Assembly (NCBI GenBank): GCA_010093605.1
Contig: MU004188.1
Coordinates: forward strand, 2,004,983 to 2,068,982
Direction: 5' to 3'
Length of the DNA stretch: 64,000 bases
From: Lophium mytilinum
Taxonomy: Eukaryota; Ascomycota; Dothideomycetes; Mytilinidiales; Mytilinidiaceae
Shown here in pieces: positions 34,752-45,309 of the stretch. The notes under the pieces are model-generated. The model searched no databases. It worked only from the letters and a program-made list of their open reading frames with translations, and was not told the DNA's origin. The position numbers and the translations under genes are program-made. Numbering within the stretch: the first letter of the stretch is position 1; every line of letters starts with the position of its first letter.

Positions 34752-34769
34752 ACACGGCGGACGAAGATG
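34752..34769 (+). promoter_or_regulatory. 18-bp repeat with tandem CGG, MFS-proximal site
   Basis: Identical to 33732-33749, same orientation, and 136 bp upstream of the MFS start. Confidence 0.35.
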
Positions 34770-34904
34770 TACCTGACCTTTCCTCCGGTACTGATGCGCA
34801 TACTATAAGTTGCGGCTTACCTACGAAGCTCCCTTCTGGTTCAACAGACCCTCTTTCCTCCTCAGCAATCCGGCAATACACAGCAACGCGGAAGAGCCAG
34901 TAAC

Positions 34905-36726
34905 ATGTCAGTCCAGAGTCCAGAGTTTGAGAGCAGCAAGCGAGCCGAGACGGAGGCAAACAATTCGACAAGCTTGAATAGCAACGGCGAGCATTCCCGG
35001 ACCCACAGTATCCAAGAGAAACAGGATGGCGGCGCATTACCTGCGCTTGACCGGCCCGAACCCGAATATGCGACCGGCTTACGGCTATTTCTCGTCATGT
35101 TCACCATCTTCATGAGCACTTTCCTTATCTCCTTGGAGATTGGTATTATCGCTACCGCGATTCCTGGTATCACCGACTCATTCCACCGACTCGACGACGC
35201 TGGATGGTATGGAAGCGCCACTTTCATCCTCGCAGGCGCCGCCTCGCCAATGTGGGGAAAGGCATACAAATACCTCAACGTCAAGTTCGTCTACCTTACT
35301 TCTGTCGCGTTGTTCCTAGTAGGAAGCATCGTGGCCGCCGCTGCTCCCAACAGCGTTTCTGTAATCATCGGTCGAGCCCTTCAAGGCTTTGGAGCCTCCG
35401 GTACTCTTAGTGGTTCCGTCCTCGTCATCAACTATGTCGCCCAGCCTAAGAGACGCCCAGTGCTGATTGGTAGCTGGATGGGCGTCTTCATGACATCGAC
35501 TATCCTGGGACCTCTGATAGGGGGCGCCTTCACGAGCAACCTCACCTGGCGATGGTGTTTCTGGATCAATCTTCCTCTTGGTGGTCCCATCGTCGTCCTA
35601 TTAGTGCTGTTCTTGAAGGTACCGAAGCACATAAAGCCTACCCCAGCCACATGGAAAGAGATTGTTCTGCAGCTTGATCTTCCAGGTTTCAGCCTTTTGC
35701 TTGCATCGATTATTTGCTTCACATTGGCCCTGCAGTGGGGTGGACAGACCAAAGCGTGGAATGAAGGCTCCGTCATCGCTACCCTGGTTCTTTGGATCTC
35801 TTTTATCATTATCTTCGTCATTGTAGAGGGGCTCCAGGGCACACGCGCGATGGTTCCGCTAAGGCTACTCAAACCTCGGGTTGTATGGGCCAACGCCTTG
35901 TACTGCTACATGTAAGTTCCTGCTACCCACCTAATCACTTTGTCTTTAACATAGCTAACCAAAAGCCCCTCATCAAGCTCCAACGCCGCCGACTTCCAAG
36001 TCATCTTCTACCTTCCCATCTACTTCCAGTCCATCCACGGCCAATCCGCCATCACAAGCGGGGTCAACAGCCTCCCTTTCTTAGCCTTCTTCGCTCTGGG
36101 CGCCATGGCCAGCGGCGTCGTCATCGGAAAAACAGGCCTCCTACAACCCTACCAGCTGATTAGCGCGCTTTTGATGACCGCTGGCATCGCTCTGCTTTAC
36201 ACTTTGGGCGTCGACTCGTCCAAAGCTCGATACATCGGCCCTCAGGTTCTCTTCGGGTTTGGGCTGGGTCTCGGTAATCAGATCCCCATGACGGCTGTGC
36301 AAGGTTTCTCGAAGCCTGAAGACGTGGCAAACTCAATTGGCATTATGCTCAGTGAGTCCCTATTGCCTATTTAACGCTCGGATTTCCACTAATGCTGGAA
36401 TAGTGTGCCAATCCATTAGTGGCGCCTACTTCGTTGCAGTTGCGCAGTCTCTATTCGCGAACCGCATGCTGCAAGCACTTAAGACTTTTGCTCCGAATAT
36501 CAACGCTCTTACGGTCATAAGCACGGGTGCATCTGAGATTCAGCATGCTTTCAAGGGCGGAGATCTGGTCGCTGTGCGCAGTGCTTATATGGTGGGGATC
36601 AAGGACGTTTTTGCGTTTTCTTTAGCTGGTTCAGCACTTACTGTCCTCATTTCCTTTGTGATTCCGTTCAAGAAGCTACCTGGTCATGAGAGCAAGAAAG
36701 CTGAGAAGACGGTGGCGGCTGTCTAG
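34905..36726 (+). CDS. MFS drug/toxin efflux transporter, 14-TM type
   Basis: Three exons, 34905-35911, 35966-36351 and 36404-36726, join in frame to 571 residues. Introns are GTAAGT...CTAACCAAAAG (54 nt) and GTGAGT...GGAATAG (52 nt). A polar N-terminus of about 60 residues precedes membrane helices starting at LRLFLVMFTIFMSTFLISLE. Motif C-like sequence (GSWMGVFMTSTILGPLIGG) and the antiporter-type WRWCFWINLPLGGP are present, as in DHA2 (14-spanner) drug:H+ antiporters. These sit in the plasma membrane and export toxins or secondary metabolites. It is divergent from the Zn2Cys6 regulator, a common regulator-transporter layout. No biosynthetic enzyme lies beside it. Confidence 0.93.
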
Positions 36727-37085
36727 GTATGCTGATCATTGGGGAATGGGCGGAGGATCTGGCTTGGAGAAGAGAAAGAAACAGTATTGCCGCTTGTTTG
36801 CGCTGTAGAAAGGACTCTGTGGGTTTCTAGAGGGTATCATACGTTTAATGCGCGGGAGACTAGGAGGCTATCATGGAACCTGCATCAAACTTAGAATGAG
36901 ATTAGAGAAAGGTATTTCTATAGAAAAATTTGATCTACGAACAGTTAGCCGATTCTGTCATGCAAGCAGAATAAAGACGTGCGCGATTCGAATGTGCGAA
37001 AATGGGTCGCATAATGCAAGCAGATACTTGCTTGCTCTAAACAGGTTTCCGCCCAGCGTGATTAATAGACCGTCGAATTCTTTGC
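36727..37085. other. Intergenic, no gene seen
   Basis: The 3' side of the transporter gene, ending at the left end of the inverted-repeat element. Nothing else is recognised. Confidence 0.55.
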
Positions 37086-37765
37086 TTTATATAAGGGCAC
37101 GAGTATTTCCACACTACACTATCGTAGTTTTACACCCCTTGACTTTAGTAGATGCACACCCTCCTCCCGTCTAATCTTTTAATTGGTCTAGAGGGCTTGG
37201 ATTACTGCTCCGGCGCTTATATATCCGTGTTTCATGGTAAGGCTGCACAGTCTTCCTATTTTAGTATGTATTCTTACCGTTTCTAGCAGCCTATTAAGGC
37301 TGTAGATAAGGTTATATATATATAGGCCATTATATTACTATATATATGCCTACGCGCCTACGCGCCTAGGAGCATGCTAAAATAGTTAAATCCTTACCTT
37401 ACTATAACCTCTTCGCATTAAACCTGGCCCCCCTATATCGCTGCTGCACCCCCTTAGCTGTCCTAATCTATAAACCCCTTTATCTCCTGCTTGTATAATG
37501 CTAATTAATGTTGGAGCTCCTTATAAGGAAGCTGCGCTAGCGCTGCCTAAGGTAAAGGAGTAAGCTAAGGCTAAGGCTTAGGATAAGCGCTGCCTTCTTG
37601 TAGTGCCTCCTTCAAGCCAGGCGGCCAGCTACTAGAGCTCTAAATAAAAGTCCGAGCCGTTCTAACTAATAAAAAGATTAGACGAGAGGGGTGTATATCT
37701 ACTAAAGTTGGGGGGGTGTAAAACCACGATAGTAGGGTGTGGAAATACTTGTGCCCTTATATAAA
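37086..37765. mobile_element. 680-bp non-autonomous DNA element with inverted repeats of about 75 bp
   Basis: The left end (TTTATATAAGGGCACGAGTA, TTTCCACACTACACTATCGT, AGTTTTACACCCC) is matched by the reverse complement of the right end (TTTATATAAGGGCACAAGTA, TTTCCACACCCTACTATCGT, GGTTTTACACCCC). The match runs about 75 bp with few differences. The interior has no open frame of note and is AT-biased. It is a MITE or a deletion derivative of a larger transposon. Confidence 0.8.
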
Positions 37766-38221
37766 ATTGAATTGGACCTGCGAGACTAAGATAGTAATTG
37801 GATTAAAGTGGCCGGGTGAAAGTGCAAATTGATTAGACGGTCTAATAGATCCCTAGCTAGGACCTAAAAAGAGTATAGCCTTTTCCTTATTAAGGTAAGC
37901 GGTGGTGACTTAGAGAGGATTGATAGAGCTTTGGAATGATTGATTGGAAAGTTAAGAATGTGATTTAACGGACCGGGCATCAATCCGATTGAGGATTGGA
38001 CGGTTTGTTAAGCACGCTATTTCTGACGCTAGTAAGTGAAGGTGAATCCATCCTAAGGCACCAAAATGATAGTGAAGGAAGGAGGGGGATTGACCAAGCG
38101 GATATTCGCTCCGACTACTCTCTTTGTGGGTTGCATAATGCGCGGCATAGCCACGATTTGGAGGTTATCTTCTCTCTCGCGCTTGCGCACACGAATTCAA
38201 TTTTGTCAACGAAACCACACG
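37766..38221. other. Intergenic, kinase promoter
   Basis: No gene recognised. The kinase frame is open from an upstream ATG at 38066, which would add 52 residues if used. Confidence 0.5.
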
Positions 38222-39643
38222 ATGGCAGGCTCCGGGCCTATCGAAGAGCAGACACTGCCGCGGTACCACCAAAAGCACTACTGCCCCGTCAAGCCTGGCG
38301 TTATCTTCAACAATCGATATCAAGTGATCGCAAAACTAGGCTATGGTGCACACTCTACTGTCTGGCTTGCTCGAGACGAGAAGTCAGTTTTTTAACCGTG
38401 TCAAACATCTTCCCTACTCACTAATCTGGTTTAGATCGAAAGAATACACCTCACTCAAGGTCTGCATTCAGGACGAGGCAGAGACGTCGCCTATCATGAA
38501 TGAGATCAGTATGCTCAAGCGCCTAGCCAAAATTGCCGCAGAGGCTCCCCCGCCCGAAGACGAAGACTTTCATACCGGCATACCCTTAACCCGCCTTGCA
38601 CGTGACATCTTCGAGATTCAGGGACCAACAGGCCGTCATCACTGCATCGCAATGAAGGCCGAAGGGAACAGTCTTGGGGATTTGCAACAACGGACCACAG
38701 ACGCAAGACTCCCAATATATCTGCTACGACCTATAATCCAACAGCTGTTGGTAGCTCTAAATTGGCTGCACGCAGACTGTGGGGTAATACATACAGGCAA
38801 GTGAGATTCCACTTCTCTTTAAGCGTAATTCTCGACTGTTCTAACGCTAGGCAGATATTTCGCCCCGAAATATCCTAATGGCTGTCGAGGATGATGTGAT
38901 CTTTCGCAATGTCGAGGGTGAAGAATCGAAGAATCCAAGCGTACCAGTCATGACTGACGGTGGCCCCGTTTACGAGTCTGTTCTTACCGGGCTGGCACTC
39001 TCTGGTACACCAGTTCTAACTGACTTCGGAAAAATGCGGCTTGCGCAACCATTGAACACGGATTGGTGGATGCCTGATATATATCGAGCTCCAGAAGTCC
39101 TCCTAAAACTTCCTTGGGGCTACGAAGTCGATCTATGGTCTGTGGGCGTCATGGTAGGTCATGAATAAATGCCGTCTTAACTATTAGCTGACAGATGCGC
39201 TAGACAATGGAACTCGTAGAAGGGAAAAACCTCTTCGATCCCGTCGATCGCGTGAACCATCAATACGTTCTCCCGTTAGCATTGGCGCAATACATTGGAT
39301 ACATGGGTCTTCCACCTCTCAATATGATCAAGAAGAGCCCCTTACTCACGAAATACTTCGATCCAGATGGTATGTTCCCTTCTTTGTTTTGAAATTTTTC
39401 GACTCAATCCGATCCTGCAGGTTTCTAATATATGGCCCAACCTTCACAGGCAATTGGGCTTATGACTACCCCATCCCCCAATCCACGTTCGAGAACTTCG
39501 TCACTGCTATTCCTCCTGGTGAAGACAAGGACACATTCCTGAGGTTCATACGAAGGATGTTGACTTGGGATCCGGCAGCAAGAACTGGGTCGTCGGAGCT
39601 CGTTATAGACGAATGGCTCATGAAGACTGACAGTACGTACTAA
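38222..39643 (+). CDS. SRPK-like serine/threonine protein kinase
   Basis: Five exons, 38222-38382, 38435-38796, 38855-39153, 39204-39369 and 39450-39643, join in frame to 393 residues. Motifs in order are the N-terminal PRYHQKHYCPVKPGVIFNN, typical of fungal SRPK-like kinases, glycine loop KLGYGAHSTVWLARD, catalytic Lys in TSLKVC, catalytic loop VIHTDISPRNILM, LTDFGKMR, and APEVLLKLPWGYEVDLWSVG. All catalytic residues are present. SRPK proteins phosphorylate SR splicing factors, but this lineage is greatly expanded in filamentous fungi with unknown substrates. The intron after 38796 uses a GC donor (GCAAGT), the only one I saw in the window; the catalytic Asp codon is assembled across it. The in-frame ATG at 38066 could give a basic, presequence-like extension. 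Confidence 0.87.
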
Positions 39644-40577
39644 GTTCCGGCGCGGGCTAACATTCATGTTGTTTGATCTCCGCTTCTTCCTCTTCGCCTG
39701 AGCTCGCTCTCTGAGCCAAGTATGCAATACGGCGACGCGCAGTCAAGCTGCATAATCTGATAGCTTTCCTACAAGTATGTAATAGTACGCATGTATCTTT
39801 ACGTAGAGATACTCAGGAATCCACTGCCCTGCACGGCAAGTTCCTTTAACACGTCAATTTGAAATTTCCGGTCCGGCCTTCTACTGCGGTTTGTGCGAAT
39901 CATATGAGTCGTCGTAGAGGGGTAAAAGGAAAGCTGATACAATGGAGTGGTCGCATAACCGTAGGATTCTTTTGTGCGGGATAGCTCTACAGGAACACAA
40001 CGGAACGGAAATATGTGGCATACCATGCAGTTTTTCGGAGGCTTGTGATCTACTGCTAAAGGCTGCTTGTGGAGACGCTTTTGAGAGCGGAGGAGACCCA
40101 TTTGGCGCGTGAGCCTTCCTGGACTTTCGACTCTAAGATCGTTCTGACGATGTGGTATCCCTTAGAGTAGTAGAACGCAATCATTTGAATCTCGTTACTG
40201 GGTTTACCGTGGATCCTCTTTTACACATCTGGATCCTCGCGCATGCGCGGCGAAAGGCCTTCAAGAATGCAATGGTAAATGGAATAAATGCGACTCCTAC
40301 TCAGATCTCGATGTGTTGCGTGCTCTTTCGATCGGCGTTGAAGCAAACTTTGAAACCATGATTTATGTTGTAAATGCGAGCGTGCGAAGCCTCCTTGAAA
40401 CTCTTCACATTGATAACACGCTAAACCGGATAGACTTCCAGACTCTGCTTAGTCATACAAATACCAAAGATTACGCGACCGCCAATCCAACTCCACCTCA
40501 TCCAAAATCTCCAAGCTCCATCGCAATCGCCGACCCCACCACAAACCTCGCAACCAACCTCTCTCGAAACGACCACC
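39644..40577. other. Intergenic, no gene seen
   Basis: No coding or RNA gene is supported. The open frame over the SmF start (40313-40663) is not real coding, since the spliced SmF gene runs in it. Confidence 0.55.
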
Positions 40578-41186
40578 ATGTCGGCTGTAAGTCTGCGACC
40601 ACTGGGCTAGAAGAGAGAAGCCAAGCTGACGCGCTCGTGTGTAGCAACAATTCATCCCCATAAACCCACGGCCGATGCTCCAGGGCTTGTATGTCTACCT
40701 CTCCACCTTTGCGCGTCCTTCACCGCCTGCCTAAACTCCTCAATACGTCGTCCTATGATCCCTATACCAATCTGCCCTTGCGTTTGAATCGCGCCGCCGA
40801 AATTAGAAACTCGAGTCCAGCTTTGCTAACGGGCTGAATCGCAGGGTTGACTCCGACGTCCTCGTTCGCCTAAAATGGGGCCAGACCGAATATAAAGGCC
40901 GCTTGGTCAGTGTGGACATGTACATGAATGTGCAGCTCGCCGGAACCGAGGAATTTGTGGATGGGAAGAGTACGGGGACGTTGGGGCAGGTCTTGATTAG
41001 GTATGTTCGCGAATAGAGCAAGCTGCGACCGCAGGTGTCGCGCGGTTTCGTACGATGGTTGGGAGTTTTTAGGGACTGTGAGATACAAAAGCTAATCCGT
41101 GGGTCATTTTTCGCAGGTGCAACAACGTCCTCTGGATATCGGCTGCGAATGCGGCGACCGGAGGAGATTCGTCTATGACGGGTTGA
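40578..41186 (+). CDS. Small nuclear ribonucleoprotein SmF
   Basis: Four exons, 40578-40586, 40645-40688, 40845-41000 and 41117-41186, give 92 residues. The first exon codes only Met-Ser-Ala. The Sm1 motif ([26 protein letters not shown]) and Sm2 motif ([15 protein letters not shown]) are complete. The [13 protein letters not shown] leader is the SmF signature. SmF is one of seven proteins in the ring on U1, U2, U4 and U5 snRNAs, so it is essential for splicing. Length is usual for SmF (about 86-95 residues). Four introns-per-280-bp density fits a conserved old gene. Confidence 0.93.
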
Positions 41187-41736
41187 TGGGCTGGCTGCGA
41201 TGGGATGAACGACGAAGATCGGAGATCTGCGAGAAGTGGATATCTGCATACCAAGCAAGAGCATTGCGCTAGTTCAGAGTGGCTGTTGAAGCTCCACGGC
41301 CGATTACAAAACATGGGCAAAGGTCTGAAGCTGACGGAGTTTTGGATTTTCCAAAAGCGTCTACTGGATATTCGGGCAGACATGGCACCATCATGAGATG
41401 GAATAGTTCTCACACATGAATCGAGATACCCAAAGTTCAATATAGACCACTATGGAGGTTTTGTGACTGTCCAGTTTACACTCCGCGATGCTATGCGTCC
41501 GATCGCGATTCTTGCGCCCTCCTAAGCCACCTCTCACGGTGGTATCTCCTCGGAAAAGTCGCGGAGTTCCAATCCACGACCTGCAAGTCTTTACCTCTTT
41601 TTCTACTTTTGTTTCGCGTACTGGAGCTACTCTTAACGCTGCCGGCGGCCCAGAAAATGATCCAAATTAGGAGCCTAGATTCTTCGTTTCTAAGTCTAAC
41701 CAAGCGCTGTCAATATCAATACCGCATCGCCCGAAC
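41187..41736. other. Intergenic, no gene seen
   Basis: Between the convergent ends of SmF and the HEAT-repeat gene. No supported feature. Confidence 0.55.
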
Positions 41737-44700
41737 TTACTCGACCTCCTGAATCATACTCCTCCTCTGTCCACCTTCCCCATCACCAGGAACAACCGCC
41801 AGACCCCTCAACCCCCCTTCCAGCCCTTCAGACAGGCCTCCAATCCCTCCGTCCCCACCCGCCTCACTCCTCATTCCAAACCAAACGCCCCTCCTCCACG
41901 TGTCCAACTCCTCAAGCACCACCCCTACATGCCCCTTGACCAACTCATCCTCATCATCAGCCCCCACACGCTTCAGCACTCCCTCCACCTCCGCCCACTT
42001 CTCCGCAGCTAACCCTACTCCACCATCCCGAGGGTTACCCACATCATCCAGCCCCTTCAACACCCCTAACACAACCAACACCGCCGCCCTTCTCAACATC
42101 GCCCGCTCCACCCCACTCTCAATAACGAGACACCCAAGCACGATCTCGACAGCTTTATCCACCTCTTCTTGCGTGAACCTCTCCCATCGTTCTTCAAACG
42201 CTTTCCCGAGCACCGCGAGCGCGGACGCGCGGATCCGGATGTCTTCTTCCACGCCGGTGTCTTGCCACCCAGCGACGATGCGGGCGTTGAGCTCCTCGTC
42301 TGCGGTTTCTGACGCGGATGCCGGTCGTTCGAGCGAAAGAGATGACAGGGACGGGATATCGCCGCCCCATGCCTCCGAGGCTTTGCGGTGGCTACGAGCT
42401 TGCGCGGCGGCTAACTCGGTGCGTGCGGCGAGGGTGTCGGGGCGAAGCGGTCCGCGGCGGGACGCGAGCGTGAGGCTGACGGTGATGATGGCTTGGAGGG
42501 CGCGGGTGGCGTCCGGGGTGGGGTGAGTCCAGATGGAAGGGGCGGACAGGAGTTCGGAGAGGGTTTCGGCGATGCGGAGGCGGAGGTCGAGGCTTGTGGT
42601 GATTTTAGTGGTTTCGGGGTCGTCGACTGCGGGGTGATTGGTTTGAGAAGAGGGGGTAGTTCGCAGGGTTGATTCGTCTTCGTCGAGGAAGGTGGTGGTG
42701 AGAATTTCGGTGACGAGAGCGGGGTGGAGGGCTGCGAGGGCGATGAGGGGCGGGATGGCGGCGGTGTGGACGAAGGAGTCGGGGTGGGAGAGGGAGAGGG
42801 AGATGATGGTTTGGGTGGTGGAGGGGATGTCGATGATCGAGGAGGTGTCTGCGGAGGATGCTAGGGTTTTGATGGTGAAGAGGGCGTGGGCACATATCGG
42901 TGGCTCGCTAGATTGGAGGTCGGAGAGAGCTGTTTTGAGAGTAGAGCGGAAGTGTGCTAGAGGGTCTGTGAAAGGTGATACGCTTGTCTGCGCGGAGGAT
43001 AGGATGGAAAGGAGATTCTTGGCTGCGTTATTAATTGCTGCAGTGGTTTTAATCTGATCCTCTCGAGGTCCCCTAGATGGTGTAAAACCAATGTACGGAG
43101 CTGCGTTACGACTTGCAGAAGTCGAATCGACGTCAGCCCCTTGAGGTCCTTCTGGCGATAGCAAAGCAAGGTAGGTAGCGACACTTGCTACGATTGCATC
43201 GATTTCCACGGTCCGCTTGAAGTCAGGATCGCTGATCAAAGTTTCGAGGATGCTTAACGAGAAAAGGATCACAGTTTCTTCCTCGGAATTGGTGGTAGAA
43301 GTCTCGGTACGTGGTCCTTCTTGAACTATTTTTCCGAGACTCGCATACATTGATGTTTCCCTCTCTTTATCGCGCATTCTTTTTGCTCTCTTACCTTCAA
43401 CGAACTCTCCAAGCAGCGTCCTTGCTAGCTGAATAGCATGTTCTGGGTGAGCTTCGAACTTGGGAGTCAGCTTTCGAGCCATAGCTTCACAGAGCGTAGC
43501 ATTCAACAACTTCTCCAGCGGGTCTACTTCGACGTCGTTGGTGAGGCTGGGGGTAGTAGGTGCAGATGAGAGCCACCTTTTCATTGCAATTTGAAAGACG
43601 GCGATGCCCACGGTACTCGCTTGCAGAAGCTCCACGAAAGTTGATACTCGTGCTTTGAGATCCTCCAGTCGTGCTAGTAAGTTATCCAGATTGCTCTTTC
43701 CTCGGGCTCGTCGACGGATTTCAATGCCACCTTCGCTTCCTGGCCCGTACGTCCACGCCGGCTCACCGTCGTAAAGCAAATTGGACGCAACACTATCGAT
43801 ACGGTCCGGTGATTCTGCGATATGAAAGTAGTGTAGCAAAATGGAGCGTATCGTATCCTGCCATATTCGTCCAGATATCTGCCGACTCTTGGCATAGTTC
43901 AGCAGTCCCCAGAGTTGGAGTATGATAGGACTTATGAGCCGTTTTGCAAGACCTGAATGAGGATGCGAGGTTGTAACAATGTCCAAACTCTTGACGGCTT
44001 GTAGAAGAACGTGGTCTGAAACCAGGACACCCCTGGGTGAAGCTTCCACAAACTTAGGATTGAAAGCATCCAACAAAGGCTGCGCGAAAAGTTCCCATCC
44101 AATGGTGTCCGGAGGGCCTAGTGATTTTCGACTGAGGATATCAGCAATGATTTGTCCAGCCGCTTTGCTCATCTCAGGACCAACTTCTTCGTGAAGAAGA
44201 TCCCATAGCCGAGGTGCTACTTTACGCAACCGCTCGTCTCGGGTTGCGGGAGGTGGGGGATTCAGGATAATGAGCTTGGTCACCTGCGTGACGGCTTCCT
44301 GTGCGATCGCGGTTTCGGAGCCCGCCGAATCTGAGAGGAGCCTCAGCAGTTGCTGTACGCCATGAGGTCGTAAAGGGATGAGCGAAAGACTTTGCGAGAG
44401 GGCCTGTTTCAGCCATGGGGGACCAGTATTGATGATGAGGAGCAACGGGACGATTTCACTAGCTGGCGTTCTAGCAGAAATTAGCCTAGTGGCTGAGAGA
44501 GAGACACAATAAAAGGATCGCCATCGGCTGTTCTCTATCCTGCCACTGCTTGTATACTTCTATTTGTAACTGCTGGAGCTAGCTCGACAAGTACAGCTAT
44601 TGACCTAGCGGTGACCTTTAGATTTCTTGCGATGTGATGAGACTTCTCAACAAAGTGTGACCGGCGAGTACGCGGATCTTTAAGCAAAAGCTGAAATGTG

Positions 44701-45309
44701 GAAACATACCCTTCCATGAGTACTTCATACCGAGTGATGGATTGAGAATGCACTGTTTCGCTGACGTGTGGCGCAAAAGCCAGCTCTGCTGCTCCAAGAA
44801 CGATATCAACCAGTGAACGTTCTGTTATAAGCGGATTGATTCCCGAAATACGATCTGAGAGTACTGAGGATAACCTCCCTATCACCTCCGCAAGTAGAGG
44901 AATGTCTTTTGAGAGCGTTGACGGGATTTGTATTAACACGGACTGTGGCCGACGAAACGCTCTGACGCTCGCATCAACGGATGGTATGATCCCTACAAGA
45001 ACTACAAGGTCGATGAGTCCATAGACCATTGCCACGAGAGTCCCATCGTAATCACGGCGGGAGCTTGCCCGGTCGGCGTCATGAATCGCTTGAAGATGTA
45101 GAAGCGCGTCTCGGACCAGGCTTGATCTGTTGTATCCTCCTGGTCTATCGAGAGTTTCGACCGACTGATCCCGCTTTTGTGTGAGATTGCCCTCTTGAGG
45201 AAATGTTAGCAGATTCCTGTAGGCGTGTCTTCCAGCATTGAATACCATCTTTCAGAAACGGACTTATGAAGCCCGCTGCACGCTTGACGGTATCTTCGAG
45301 AGTGCTCAT
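41737..45309 (-). CDS. Rtp1/Tango6-like HEAT-repeat protein
   Basis: Three exons, 45309-45246, 45193-44558 and 44462-41737, join in frame to 1,141 residues. Introns are GTATTC...CTAACATTTCCTCAAG (52 nt) and GTATAC...CGCCAG (95 nt). The protein is almost wholly helical. The motif GPPWLKQALSQSLSLIPLRP and the following LRPHGVQQLLRLLS, plus a glycine-rich NLLYDGEPAWTYGPGSEGGI, match the RTP1/Tango6 family, which supports assembly and nuclear import of RNA polymerase II. HEAT-like repeats (LARTLLGEFVEGKRAKRMRD; CAHALFTIKTLASSADTSSI) fill the middle and the C-terminal RTP1-type domain. Codon composition flips from C-rich to G-rich about 450 codons from the end. Confidence 0.8.

Larger units (their letters stand above)
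33580..34904. other. Divergent promoter region between TF and MFS genes
   Basis: No gene is supported. A minus-strand frame continues upstream of the TF start but loses family character. The region holds two identical 18-bp sites, listed separately. Confidence 0.6.

Noticed and set aside
34715-34903. 62-codon frame before the MFS gene
   Set aside because: Ends one base before the MFS ATG but has no resemblance or splice link; it contains the repeated CGGCGG site and is more likely leader sequence.
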